Shown here piece by piece: positions 1-12,307 of a DNA stretch of 64,000 nucleotides. The position numbers and the translations under genes are program-made. The notes beneath the pieces are model-generated. The model did not search any database. It saw only the letters and a program-made list of their open reading frames with translations, and had not been told where the DNA came from. Numbering within the stretch: position 1 is the first letter of the stretch; each line of letters begins with the position of its first letter. Source of the DNA: Pampus argenteus (Eukaryota; Chordata; Actinopteri; Scombriformes; Stromateidae); the NCBI GenBank assembly GCA_036937835.1, contig CM072877.1:14996001-15060000 (forward strand), given 5' to 3'.

Positions 1-1135
1 ATTAGACATCATTCAGTCCCCCACCTCCACCTCCTCCCTGTTACTGCTCATATTCTAGCATGTTGTTCACCTTTCCTTTGTCGCCATCCCTCACTGCATT
101 GTTTGACATGCCCATCTGTCCATGGGGCCAGTTCAGGGGGAAAGCCAGCCAGCGTGTTTACCAGCTCCACTGTTTGTTTTTGGCTACATTGTGTGTGTGT
201 GTGTGTGTGTGTGTACAGTATGTGTATGTGGATATACAGTGTGCATAAAGCCAGCCTTGATGTGTGACGGTTAGCGAGCTTGCCAGGATGAAAGCTCTGG
301 TCTGTTGTCCTCCAAGATTTAAAATGTTAATAGCGAAAATATTTACAATCAGGATTTGGTCTTTTTTTTTTCTCTCCTCCTTTTGTGAACTGATTAACAC
401 ACACACACATACACACACACACACACAAACACTTGCATGTGCCTAATCTCCTTAAGTATACATTATGTGTGTTTGTATATCTCCTAGCTTTGTTTGGTTT
501 TACTAGCGCTTGATGTTACTACAGTTGGATTTTTCCTGTTTAATTATATTTTGTGCAGCTCTAAAATCTGCCAGGCTTTATTTTATTTTATTTTATTTTA
601 TTTCCTGGAAACTGGTTCTGTGTAATTTGCAGGTATGACACAGTTAGTTTTTAGGACATTTTACAGAAAGAGTGGTGCAATTTCATACAAATGATGTGGG
701 GAAAGAAATAGAAAAGTGTTAATTATATTTGAGCTGTTACGTGAAGGTGGTTGAGAGTGTAGTGCCAAAGGAAAAGGTTTTCTGATAGCAGGGGAAACAT
801 AGCATACACTTGATTACACAGATTTTGATACATATAACCCCACTTCAAATATTCTGAATTATCCCTTTAATTTGAAAAGATTCATAATAAATTAGACTAA
901 TTAAACTTTTTCAGAACTGACAGAAAATAATAATTTCTCCTTTACTACAAAATAATATAAAAATCAAGAATTTCTGGAAACATTTTGGAAAATTGCACAT
1001 GAATCTAAATGTAAACGGTCTCAACTTTCTCCCCATGTTATCATTTGTACCAAATTGCACCAAAGTGATCATTACATAGAAAACTTTGTGTGTGTTATGG
1101 TATAATCACACATTGTCTGTTCTCGTCCCTTGTAG
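1..1135 (+). other. ctif: ctif intron (3' part), no exon seen
   Basis: This stretch lies upstream of the penultimate ctif coding exon and reads as intron. It holds two CA/GT microsatellites (about 190-214 and 396-427), a TTTTA pentanucleotide run (about 578-603) and AT-rich unique sequence. I found no other stretch coding for a MIF4G-like peptide with flanking splice sites. The intron ends in a T/C-rich tract and TGTAG acceptor at 1131-1135. Confidence 0.7.
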
Positions 1136-1189
1136 CTGTTAGAGTCCACAGATGTCAAGGAGGACGCAGTCCTCTGCTGTTCCATGGAG
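1136..1189 (+). CDS. ctif: ctif penultimate coding exon (partial gene)
   Basis: This 54-nt exon (18 codons, phase 0 at both ends) sits between an acceptor (TGTAG ending at 1135) and a donor (gtatgg from 1190). It reads LLESTDVKEDAVLCCSME, which I recognise as the sequence just before the C-terminal exon of vertebrate CTIF, near the end of its MIF4G-type HEAT-repeat domain. CTIF is a cytoplasmic partner of the nuclear cap-binding protein CBP80 and recruits eIF3 for cap-binding-complex-dependent translation. The upstream exons lie outside the window. The identification rests on the peptide, on the in-frame join to the next exon and on the neighbour smad7. Confidence 0.88.
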
Positions 1190-1203
1190 GTATGGACCAC
1201 ATG

Positions 1204-1235
<32 letters not shown>

Positions 1236-1790
1236 TCTTTGATTGAATGTACAGGCTGATTTGAAATCTGCAAAATTAAAAGCATTAAAACATCTGAACA
1301 AATATATGTAATAAAGAAATGCTAACATGAATCCAATATGTATAGTAGCAGATGTGTTTTATAACCATCTCAAACACATCAAAGCATCAGTGTTTATATT
1401 CTGACCATCTCTGCTCCACCAGTCTCCTGAGGGTTGTGAATAATAAAGTAGTGCAGGTGAAGTAGAACTATAAGATTAAATCTGATTCAGATTGTATGAG
1501 AGTAGAAAGTGCTCACTAGCAACATTGAACATGAGAGGTCTGAGGGTGAAAACAAGGCCAAGAGTTTCAAGAAGAGAAAGAGCCGAGACAGGTGAACTCT
1601 GTCTGAAAACAGTTCCCAGATGCTCACAAACGCAGCCTTCCAGTCTTGATTACTTACTAGCATGCACACGCACACACAGCTCTGTGGCCTGCGGGTGTGT
1701 GAACCTCTGCTGTCTGACTGTATCCACAGTAACAAGGTGCCAGACGTTGTGTCACCCTCTCTCTGACCTCGTGCCACTATTCTCTTCCAG
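1190..1790 (+). other. ctif: last coding-region intron of ctif (601 bp)
   Basis: The intron runs from a gtatgg donor to a pyrimidine-rich acceptor (TCTCTTCCAG ending at 1790). It contains a (CA)n microsatellite directly after the donor (about 1204-1232) and otherwise unique sequence. The open frames here on both strands are not supported as genes. A second possible acceptor lies six bases inside the next exon (CTGCAG, 1791-1796); using it would remove two residues (LQ) and keep the frame. Confidence 0.82.
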
Positions 1791-2012
1791 CTGCAGAGCA
1801 CGGGGCGTCTCCTGGAAGAGCAGCTCCCCGAGATGATGACGGAGCTTCTAGCAGCCGTCAGGGACAAGATGCTTTGCCCCGCCGAATCCCAGCTGACCCG
1901 CTCGCTCCTCATGGAGGTCATCGAGTTACACGCACACCGCTGGAGCCCCCTGGAGGCTCTCACCACCCAATACTACAACCGTACCATCCAAAAGCTCACC
2001 ACCACTGCCTAG
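1791..2012 (+). CDS. ctif: ctif last coding exon, C-terminus of CBP80/20-dependent translation initiation factor
   Basis: This 222-nt exon encodes 73 residues and a TAG stop (2010-2012). It starts LQSTGRLLEEQLPEMMTELL and ends TQYYNRTIQKLTTTA. Reading is in phase 0 and continues directly from the exon at 1136-1189. The helical, Leu/Glu-rich sequence with the YYNRTIQKLT tail matches what I know of the C-terminal end of the CTIF MIF4G domain. CTIF binds CBP80 and eIF3g in the first rounds of translation and has also been linked to aggresome formation. The gene points toward smad7, as in human. No frameshift or early stop is seen, so this looks like a functional gene end. Confidence is high for family and locus; the exact C-terminal residues vary between species. 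Confidence 0.92.
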   Translation: MQSTGRLLEEQLPEMMTELLAAVRDKMLCPAESQLTRSLLMEVIELHAHRWSPLEALTTQYYNRTIQKLTTTA

Positions 2013-4739
2013 GTGTCCCCCCCCAGCTATCCGTCAGGGTGGAGACGAGACAGCCCCGATGAAACATTCTCTTCTAGTTTTCCCACAAAGTTTAATAATA
2101 ACGTCGTATTCCTGCCTAAACAAATACATGCTTTAAGTTATTATTGAACTTAATTGTACAACGCATTATTTTGTCATTTCTCAAGTATAGATGAGCACAC
2201 TAGTCAGCAAGCGGTGCGCACTGAGCATGTGGCGTTCAAACAATGAAAGCCTATTTGACACAGATTGGTGAAAACGCTAACTAATAGACAGCCAGTAGGG
2301 GCGTGCTTGGCCACACAAGAGTCCAGCATCTTCATGGCTGTGGCTGCTGAGGGATAAAGGAGGAAAAGACGAAAGAGGGGTCACGCAGTGGAGAGGAGGA
2401 GAGGGCAGTAGTCTGTAGGGAATAGACAGATCCGTACCCAAAGATGAATGTGGGGAGGGTCCGGGTCGTCCGTGTCAGTCTCTTCATTGTGTTCTTTTGC
2501 CCACCGCCCTCCCTTCTCTCTGTCTCTCTGTCAGCCCCTGGGGTCTGTGTGGCTGATAAAACAGGAGAGGAGGAGGAGGAGGAGGCAGGGAGTAGACACG
2601 GTGCTGTCTGTCTGGGCCGTCTGCCCCGCCAGGCCAGGGACCAGGTCAAAGGGCCTCGCCGTGGAGCTCCCACTGCTCCTCCCCGCCTTTGTCTCCCCAA
2701 CTCACCCCATTCCCCTCCCCCCCTAGCAGGAGGCCTTTTTGTGGGGATGAGACAGCGGGCCTGCTGGGCCGGGCTGGGCTCAGGATAAGGATCAGGCTGG
2801 CTAGAGCAGGGTGGCAGATGGCTGCTTGAGCCCCTGTGAGACGACACACTCCCAACACACCCTTCTGGCACCCCCAGCACCCTGCTCAGCAATAGAAGCA
2901 GTAGAAATATTGCAGTGGGGGTGCAATATTGGATTTAATTTTTTTGTTTTTGTCCTACAGGGGAATGTCTCTTCTGTTAAGCCGTGCACGTCCATGCTTT
3001 GTTAACCACATCATTGATATTATTTTTTTAATCATTTATTGTTTTTATTATTGTTGTTGTTTCATTTTGAAGTCCTGTTTTTATGATAAAATGTATGTAT
3101 GATATATTATAGCGGTAGGCCTTATTGCACAGGTTTGATTTGTTTGCACTGTTTTGAGGCGATTTGCTTTAAGATATCAACAACTAAAGAAGAAACCATT
3201 GAATTAGAATCAGTGCTTGTGGATTAATATTTAAAAAAAAAAAGAAAACTCTCAGTAGTGAGAGAAGTGGGTTGAGCATAGTGAGGGATTTTAGGAAGTT
3301 TTAATGGATTAGTGGCCTTGTCAATTATCCATTTTTATAGGCGCTTTCTTGTTTTGGGGCGCCATGGCAGCGGAGGGCACACTGAGGACATAACAGTTTG
3401 ACTTATTCACATCATTCTGTTGCTGAAGAAAAAAAAAACACATTTCAAGAGGAAAAAAGAAGTGATGAAGTGAACAAAAAAAAAAAATAGCATGGCGCAC
3501 AGAGAAAAGACAACAGAAGTGAAACACTTCTTTAATATTTTCTCATAATCAAGCCATTCTTTGCAGTGGACGTTTTGCAAGTGTTTAATATCGACTGTAT
3601 TTGATCTTGCTTTGTTTTTTGAGAAAAATGACAACTTATTAACCTGTGTATTTGAAGATGACAATGAAAAAGAAGAAAATCATATTGTATGACCTCATTA
3701 GCTTCTCATATGTGACCCTTATTCCAGCTAACGTGTGTACTATGATATTGACGTACCAAGCCAATCATGTACCATTTGTAAATGGGCTCGATATATATAA
3801 TCTGCATACGGTATATTTACAAGTATTTAAAAACATTTGTGATAGAGCTGTTGGAGGAGAATAGTGCAACAGAAATGTTACACATAGGAAGACTGTGGTT
3901 GTGTGGCTATCAGGAATTAGCTTGTTGCTTGGAAGTAGTCACACACACACACACACACACACAAACATGAACATATGCACATGCATACATAAACTTACTT
4001 TCCCATTGAATCTCTGTGGGCAGTTTTAAGTGTTTTTATATATTTTTTTCTCTGTCTTGCATCAAGAATTAAAATCCAGTGTGATAGAAACACATCGCAG
4101 AAGATATGTTAGTTGAGAAAAGTGATTTCAAACTTGTTTTTGCAGGTGCATCCTAATCGTCTGTAAACTGTGCATCTGCTCAAGAAGTGATTTGCTTCAT
4201 TGTTTTGTTTTTTTGTTTGTCTTTTGTTGTCTTTATTTTATTTCTAGGTTTCTATTTAAATTATATTTAGCTCATTTCTATATAAGTTTCCCTTTCTGGA
4301 GGGTTTTCAAGACATCTGAAACAGTGGTGATACCTAGCTTGCTGGCAAGTGTGTAAGTGTGGTGTTACCGTGTTTTAGTTTAATGAAAGAAGAAAAAACT
4401 AAACAAATTACCCATTGGTCAGTTTGCATTATGCAAAGAGCAGCTCGCTCTCACAGCAGATGGGGGCAGGTGGGATTCCCCCCATCGACTGTGGCGCTGG
4501 AGCCTCCCCCACCCCGCGTGCCCTTAGACCCCTCTGCTTGGGTCACATGACTCACTCGACGTTTGAATGAGACGTACCTTCATTTGCATATTCTCATGAA
4601 TATTGGGAAGAAAAAATATAAATAAACACAAAGCTCCAGTCAGCGCACAGACAAGCTGTAGATTTGCAGTAGTGGGTCATCTGTGAGCTCTTGTTTTGTT
4701 TTGTTTTTGTTTTTCTAAGCAACTGAAAAAAACAATAAA
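2013..4739 (+). other. ctif: ctif 3' UTR and downstream flank, end uncertain
   Basis: Sequence after the ctif stop has no coding evidence. It includes a GC-rich block at about 2430-2900 with AGG-type purine runs, then T-rich unique sequence to about 4.2 kb, with an interrupting (CA)n at 3939-3963. Candidate polyadenylation signals on the + strand are ATTAAA at 4068-4073 and AATAAA at 4621-4626 and 4734-4739; a T/GT-rich stretch at 4670-4720 follows the second. I cannot tell which is used. A pyrimidine tract ending in CAG at 2960 resembles a splice acceptor, so a 3' UTR intron is conceivable but unproven. Confidence 0.45.
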
Positions 4740-6947
4740 CTAACAGGAAAAAGATGTGACGGAAGAAACCTGTGATTTGTTTTTCTGTTTTTGGTTCACT
4801 TATCGGCGCGGTCACATGGGAGTCCAATTCTCAAATTAGTGTGGCATCACAAAGATATTCAGACATCACAAAAGACACACAATGACGCACACATCGTTTC
4901 CTCTGCCATTACCGGGTAGACTGCGTGACTAATCTTGGCACCACAGCAGGTCCATTATACTAACAATCTATACATGTGCACACTGAGGCTCCGCATTTAC
5001 ATGTCTGCTTCTACATCGGCACACATTAAAACAGACCACGCTTCAGAATATTAACAACTCAGGGTGTGTGTGTGTGTGAGTGTTGCAGCACGTCCTTGGC
5101 CGGTGATTTACCTTTGGTTAGCCCTGACACATGCCTGGGGCTCCCCGACTGTGGGCATCCCAACGGGAGCTCTCAGTGCCAGGGTTGCCTCCCCACTGAG
5201 TCCCCCCCCTCCCTCCATCCCTACAACCTATAGGACGTCCTTCAGTACTCGTCTACATCAATCAACACAATCCCAAGTGTCTGAATATTTAAATATATTT
5301 GACAAGAGTGAAACAGGAGCTTTGTTCTTTCGTCTGTTGAGTCCTTGACAGAAATGGATTGATGACAATGGTTTTCCTTTTAAAATACAAACAGTAACAG
5401 TGAAAAAAAGAAAGAAAACAATGATTCAGCTGCTCTAGAGGAGGAAGAGGGGAAAGAGAAAGCGGGAAGAAATAGGTGACGGACGAATTGAAATAAATGT
5501 AGGAGAAGATGTACTGAGGAATCGTGTACATGGGAGCCTATTGAGGAATAAATGCAAATGTTGGAAGAAAGACAGTCGGCCCTGGCTGACAATTAGCATC
5601 ACGATTAATTCAAGCGCGTACGGTGAAAACAGACAGCTGAACGGGCGCGTTAGCCCTAAGGGCCGATGTCTCGTTAGCTGGCTATGCTGCCGGAGCCTGA
5701 ACCCTTGAGATACTGTAGCTGTGTCCCTAATTTAGAATCAGATCACATTACAATAATATGGTGATATTTGTCTGGAAGCAGAGGGACACAAAAGGGAAAG
5801 AAGAGACTTGTGTGTGGGATTTCTGGATCAGTGTCGGCTGTTTTTCACGTATTTGCAGTTGTCTGATGGCTCACACATCATGGTTTGTTTTGGGAGTTTG
5901 TTTTTTTGTGTGTGTGTGTGTGTGTCTGCGCCCTCCCGTCTGCACGGTGTGTGTGTTTTTCTGTGTTTGATGAGTACACAAGTAAAACCAGAGGAGTGTA
6001 CTGCAGATCTGTTCTGTTTGGTCCGAGGGTCACGCAGGTCAGATATTGTGTACAAAACAAAGTGGAGTTAAAACACAGAGAAGCATCCCCAGATGTTTTC
6101 CTACAGTACACGTTGCTGTGGGAGAAATCAATATCTGTGGGCTACCGAGTGGTTTTAGCTCACTCTCTTGACCTTTTTACATCTCAGCAGCAGCTACTGC
6201 ACTTTAGTTTATTATACTCCCCCAAAAAAAACAACAGATTGTAGCTCAACTAAATCTGGATTCAAACATTTTAGTTGGCTATCATCATGTATTTATTCTG
6301 CCATCTAATGTAGACATAGATGACATAGAGTGTAATAAAGTTTGAAAAGTGTCACATATATTTATATACTGATTGTCTTTTTGTATGTGCCTAATCTAAG
6401 TTGTGTCTGTGTAGTAGAGATGTTGTTGTTGCCTCCACCTTCTAATAATAAAATTAAAAAAAAAGACAAAAATGAGTGACACACACATAAAGATATGAAA
6501 GCGCTGAAGCTCAATAATAAATATTTCAAAATGGGAGTTATTCAAGAGAAAATTAAAAACCAGTGGAAGTTGGAAAGGTGTATTCCTGCTTCCTGGACTG
6601 GTAGCGGAGGAAATGATGTCATGACCTTTTTGCTTCCTGAATGAAGTGTTTCATTCTTCTTCTTCTGTTGGAGGATCTGCTGAGTCAGTAAATCAGCCAA
6701 ATTATTGGTCACTGTAGCTGTGAATGAAATATGTCACCACTCCCACGTTTCCACCGTCACATATTGGGTGGATCGTAAATATGCCAACGCATATCAGTCT
6801 GCACCTCCGTTCAACAACCTCATAAACAATTTTGTCAAATGCTACTGACAGTATTATGTCGGGTATTACAGCGAGAAAGAGAAAGAAAAAATCTACACTT
6901 TAGTGTTCAGGTGTGTTTACATCTCATCACACTATTGAGTCTATGGT

Positions 6948-7206
6948 CAACTATTACTTTCAAACCTGATTAATCTGCTGGTTATTATCTTGATTATTTT
7001 GGGTATTCATTTTGTCTATAAAATGTCAGAAAATAGTGAAAAATGCACGTTATAATTTCTTAAAGCCTGTCAAAAACATCAAATAAATAAATAATCAAAA
7101 GCTATATAATACACTGTTAATGTATGACATACATAAGATATAAATCCTCATATCTGGCAATGTTTTTTTATTTTATTTTATCATTTTTGCTTTTAAAAAA
7201 AATGAC
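6948..7206 (-). mobile_element. MITE-like repeat, first part of a split copy
   Basis: Antisense copy of the dispersed fish repeat whose sense end is AGAGCTGCAACGATTAG. The diagnostic stretch is TCTATAAAATGTCAGAAAAT near 7015-7036, followed by A/T-rich sequence ending in AAAAAAAATGACA at about 7206. The matching other end appears at about 7726-7765, so the copy is split by an insertion. Confidence 0.65.
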
Positions 7207-7584
7207 AGTTTATTTGCAAGCTGCTTTCTATAATAATGGGCAATGGCAGTCACCCACCACCATAACGAAGCAGAGGAGCACGTTCAGTGACAGGTTGCTG
7301 TCACAGAGCTGCTCAACGGACAGACTGAGGAGATCATTTGTCTCCGGAGCGATTAGGCTCCACAACACCTCCAAACAGGGCGGAGAGAAGGCTGCGTACT
7401 GGGGCCTGATGCTCCGCTCCTCTGTTTGTGTTTGTGCCGACTATGATAATCACTGTAATTATAGTCACAGTCACTTTATGTACTGTCAATCACTTTCTTT
7501 ACTGTGAGTCACTTGTTTACGGTTTAGTCGCCTTATTTACTGTCATTGCAGTGGAATTATTCATCTACTACATCAACTAGCTCC

Positions 7585-7625
<41 letters not shown>

Positions 7626-7725
7626 GGATCTTGGAGTCTAAGCTGTCACCTTTTTCAGGCTTATCTTTATTGTTACATGCCAATTATTTTTTTTATTATA
7701 CCCTTATTGTTACCGTTCTCAACTA
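7207..7725 (+). mobile_element. LINE 3' fragment (L2/CR1-like) inserted in a MITE
   Basis: The stretch encodes FSDRLLSQSCSTDRLRRSFV followed by SGAIRLHN (about 7285-7370). It resembles the C-terminal end of L2/CR1-clade reverse transcriptases in fish, where a Ser-Phe-Val-x-x-Ala-Ile-Arg-Leu motif precedes the stop. The 5' end is missing, as is usual for LINE insertions, and an (AT)n tract follows at 7584-7621. Clade assignment is tentative and boundaries are approximate. Confidence 0.5.
7584..7621. repeat. (AT)n microsatellite
   Basis: About 38 bp of AT alternation with one C interruption, within the LINE-derived insert. Confidence 0.9.
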
Positions 7726-7765
7726 ATTGGTTAATCGGCTAATCTTTTTCAGCTCTGACTGAATC
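7726..7765 (-). mobile_element. MITE-like repeat, second part of the split copy
   Basis: CAACTAATTGGTTAATCGGC and the following TTTCAGCTCT are the antisense terminal sequence of the same repeat family as 6948-7206. Confidence 0.6.
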
Positions 7766-8679
7766 CTGAGAGTAATATTTTTCTTAAAACCTGCAGGTGT
7801 GTGAGATGATTTGTACATGTTTCCAAAATCGATTTGATTTTCCAGAATCAAGTCTATTTTATTTTTTTATTCTAGTGCACAAGTCTTACTCTGAGTTGTT
7901 GTTTTGCTTTTCAAGAAACTGGCAATATAATTTCTAGAAACAAGTTGATTTGTGTTGGAAACAGGCTGAATTCATCTTTCGGCACTGGCAGCTACTAGCA
8001 TGGTTATAATATTTATTACTTTTTTAATCTGTATTGTGTTCCTATTTACCTCAGTGGTTTCTTCTTATGCTGCTATAATGCTAAATATCTCTCCTGGAAT
8101 CAATGGGATCAATCTTAGTTTAATATCTTAGCATGCAAACAAAAACAAAGACACGGTCAATGAACTTAGAAATTAGTTAATAGGATGCAGTTCTTTCTAA
8201 AGTGCAATTGCATCGTGAGAAATATGCATTGCCGCCACATCATTCCAAACTTGTATCAGACAATATGAATACTAAGAGAAAAATGATGACGTGTTTGTGT
8301 ACTACAACACAAATAGGGACCAATTCCAGTCAATTCAAGAGTAGAGTGACTCAACATAGTACATCAACAATACTGTAGTATACGAGTGAGGTATAGCCAC
8401 GTAGTCTCACTGAATGCAATGCTGCTACATACAGCATTATTGTCACAGGAGAAATGTGAATATAACACTTTTGTGTATGCCATGGAGAGGTCGTTTTTTG
8501 GTGAGGAAACATGACGTCTGTATGCAGTGGCCTGGCTGAGAAGTGTGCTGCAGTAGGTTGTTCTCACTTTGTTTCTGCCAGCAGCAACAACACACGCTGC
8601 CAATGTCAACAGACGGATCTTTACGCAGGGAAAAGAAGAGGAGAACGAAGGTGAGGCAGAGGGGAGAATACAGAAAGGA

Positions 8680-8772
8680 GGAGGAGAGGAGAGGAGAGGA
8701 GAGGAGAGGAGAGGAGAGGAGAGGAGAGGAGAGGAGAGGAGAGGAGAAGAGAGGAGAAGAGATGAGAAGAGG
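8680..8772. repeat. (GGAGA)n polypurine array, degenerate at its end
   Basis: Pure purine run of GAGGA/GGAGA pentamers decaying to GAAGA-type units. It reads as long E/R or S/P/L frames that are not genes. Confidence 0.95.
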
Positions 8773-9235
8773 CCATTAGATCATTTATTCTTTTCCTGCC
8801 TGTATCTCCAAGCTTCATCTCAGCTGAACTCTGCAATTTATAAATTGTGTGTGTGTGTGTGTCATTTCCTAGTCTGAACAGACCAGCCACCCAGAAGTGT
8901 GTCTTTCTTTGTGGCTGACAAGCCGGCGTGAGCAAAGCTTCCACTGTGAACTGCACTCGGTGACCGATCACTCAAGCAGAAATCAACACACAAACACACA
9001 CACACACACACGCACACCATAATTAAAGATGAGAAAGGGACATGGGTAGCGTCAGCAGAGCCTCTGCTGCTCACTGGCGCTGAAGTGAACACACACACAC
9101 ACACACACTGCAGCCGTTGGAGGTCGATGGAAGTGTCCGCAGACAAGCAGTGGGAAGTAACACCTGATGTCTTTGTTGCCAGGCTCCCGCCTAGTGACTG
9201 TCATTGTGGCAACCTGCTGTGACAAGCAAGACCCT

Positions 9236-9248
9236 GTTGCTAGGCAAC
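9236..9248. promoter_or_regulatory. RFX X-box-like palindrome
   Basis: GTTGCTAGGCAAC is an inverted repeat matching the RFX-family X-box consensus (GTNRCC, short spacer, RGYAAC, allowing one T/C change). A second GGCAAC half-site lies nearby (about 9208-9213). Function is unknown; no gene start is nearby. Confidence 0.4.
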
Positions 9249-10731
9249 CTGAACTTCTGTGACAGAGCCTCGGAAAGTTCTGTGGTAAAAGCAAAACTGA
9301 AAGATAAAAAAAAGGGGGAGAAAAGTACAGAAAACAAGACTCAGACCTTTATAATAAAAAAAAGGAATAAAAACAGAGTTACATGAAGGTCTTTGGAGAG
9401 CTTAAAGTATATAAAACTGACATTTAAACACACTGCTGCTTCTTCTACTTTTACAGACCTGCTGCTCTGCGTGGCTGCAGTCCTTTGATTCGTGGAGACA
9501 TGCTGTGCAAGGCGTATTCCCAGTATACTGTGTGTGTAAACACACACATAAAAGAGCTCAGCGCGCGGCCAGTGGATCACATGGACTCATGTACAAGGTA
9601 CTCCTGTGTTTGTGGACATGCAGCTGGCACTGGCTTTACAAACACACACACACACACACACATACATCACTTGTACTTTTTTTTATCAAAGGTACTAAAT
9701 AATGTGCAGCTAGGATGTTTTTTCACTGCAGTTCAACCAGCTACAAACCCCGACACCCTGCATCAAAACATCACCAAACCTTTTGTGAATGAAACCCGCC
9801 GACAAACAGACGCTAACGATCACATCTCATGAACGCACACCAACTCGTGAACAGGTGGCATTCACCAGGCTGAAACGTGCAATTTTACGACAAGTTCAGG
9901 CAGGTAAGAGAGTTTGGTAAATCCGGCTTGGAACATTTGTACAAGCAAACCTCACAGATAAAGTTTCTGGATAAAAATGTAATAATGTTCTTGCATAAGG
10001 CTCAATATCTGCAAAAAGTCAGGATCAGGCAACCTCCAATAACCTGGACCCTTTACTTTACTTTAAGGCCTTGATGTAAAAAAAACCCGACGGTTTCTTC
10101 TCACAACTGTCAGGAGAGCTCCTGCAAATCAACCTAGAGAGGATCTGGAGAAATAATATCTGGATAATTTCACTATGACAGTTGTCATGGTGAAACAGTG
10201 TTTTTACATCCACAAATTACCGGATTACAAATGACAACGTGCTAATATATATAAATATATATATATAAATATATATATAGGATGGTAGGATGAATGCGGC
10301 TTAGTTTCACAGAATAAAAAAAGATTCTCCACAGTTCTGAACAATTTACTGTAGTTTTACAGCTGAAGGAGCTTTAAAATAGTCATAACATAACCGGACG
10401 TGCCTAATAATGGCAGAGGATGACTCAGAAGGTTAGGCAACGCTATACCCCTAAATATAACTGTTAGAGTCCAAACTCCGTTGGCATTGTGTGAATACTT
10501 GTGATGTGTGAGTCAGAGTGATTTTGGCTGGTGAGTGTCGTACGCCCACAAGTTCCAGGCATCGCTGAAGTCTACATGATGCTGCGTTTAAGGGCATTAA
10601 GAGTGTTTGGGGGTTTTTTTGTTTGTTTGTTTGTTTTTTAAATCTGAGTGAACAACTAGTACAAGTAGAGTCATAGCAGCTGATTATCCATCTGCTGTCT
10701 GTTATGTCTTTATTTTGTTGAGCGCTACAGT

Positions 10732-10733
<2 letters not shown>

Positions 10734-10767
<34 letters not shown>
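10734..10767. repeat. (CA)n microsatellite
   Basis: Uninterrupted CA dinucleotide repeat of about 17 units. Confidence 0.95.
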
Positions 10768-10769
<2 letters not shown>

Positions 10770-11485
10770 TGGCTCCATTCTGCCTTAGTAGAGAAAATAA
10801 ATTGACAGATTAAAATTGCAGCATTTTTTTGTGTGACATGCTAAAATGTACTGTACCCAAACTAACCACTAACATGAGAACCAGCTGGGAACATGCCAGT
10901 GAGTCACAACTTAGCTATCATGGGTGTTAATGGGACAACGAGTTTACTCAAGGTGCATTGGTAAAAATCAATCAATCTATTATAACTGCAGACAAACCAC
11001 GTTTCTTTTATAGAGCAGCTTATACTCTGTGAGAGGAGGGTTAAATAAAACCGGCTGGTGTAACACAGATAATAAGATACAATAGCTTCCTCTCTTTTTG
11101 TGAAAAATTACATGTCAAAGTTGAACTTTTTTTTTTTACTGATTTAATTCGCCCACTTCAAGTAAATCTACTAATCGTAGCGGTTTTCGCTGAAATGAAA
11201 TATCATAATTTTGAATGTTGGCGTGGTCCAGTCTTGAGAAAGAAATATGCAGTTACCTCATTAAAATTTCACAAAGGGGTTTGCTTGAACAGCGTAAAGG
11301 GAGACGGGAAAGATGTTTTTCTTACTGTGCTGCATACAAAAAAAAGAGACCAAAATCAAAATCAAGCCCTCACCGTGTAAAAATAAAACTGTTTCCCAGT
11401 ACCAGCTTCAGCTATCACAGCATTAAACTAAACTCACTTTCACCTCTATCGGTAATCCAGAGTCCAAGTGATTTTTGTGTTCAGG

Positions 11486-11487
<2 letters not shown>

Positions 11488-11525
<38 letters not shown>

Positions 11526-11530
11526 GTGTG
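11488..11530. repeat. (GT)n microsatellite
   Basis: About 21 GT units with one C substitution. Confidence 0.95.
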
Positions 11531-12307
11531 ACCTCTCCACCCTGTTTTCTCTTTCAAGATCTGATTGATTTTTCTACCATCAGCCTGATCAAAACATGAT
11601 AGCGATATCCAGCAACAGAGAGAGACTGTTAACGGATGTGCTGTGGCTCAAGGCTAACAGTATGAGAATACAGGCAGCACAATTACACCGAGCCGAGAGC
11701 TCACTTAATTCATCTAATTACGAGTATTGTTGCAAGTGAATCAGTTCACCTCAAGATCTTTTTCTTGCTTTTCTTGTACAAGATGAGCTTTGAAGTCTAT
11801 TAACAAAAGAAGAGTAAAAAAAACACAAAACAATTGGCCAACATGTGAATTATTCACAATGTCTTCATTATTTTTGTCTGTTTCCACTCCAGCAGGTTAA
11901 TTGCTGTGGAGTCTTTTATCTTGCACTATATCCAACACAGAGTTGTTTTCTTTTTTCCCTTCATCTTCCCTCCACCACCTTTCTTTCTTTTTTAACAATG
12001 ACATGCCCACTTGGCACCTACAAGAACACGCATACACACACACACACACACACACACACATACGAACACAAAAGGCACACACAGATTTTTTTTATTTAGG
12101 TACAATAAGCGCCTTTACACGTGTAGTCTTCTGGTCTCCTAGTAACCAAAGTTGGTGCAGCCGTGAAGCAGCTGTCTACTGTTTTATTAGCTGCTGTCTG
12201 CTCACACTGGTGTGAATACAAGTGAAAATGCATCTTTTTTCCAAATCAAAGCTAATTTATGACTCCGGCCCTGAAACGTAAATTTCCTCAGCAGTATGTT
12301 TCGCACT

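Noticed and set aside
158..446. Open frames made of VCVCVC or HTHTHT, here and at many other places
   Set aside because: They are translations of CA/GT microsatellites with no other coding signal.
2332..2892. 186-codon minus-strand frame and overlapping + strand frames
   Set aside because: The GC-rich sequence is open on both strands, with no recognisable domain and no splice context; it lies in the probable ctif 3' UTR.
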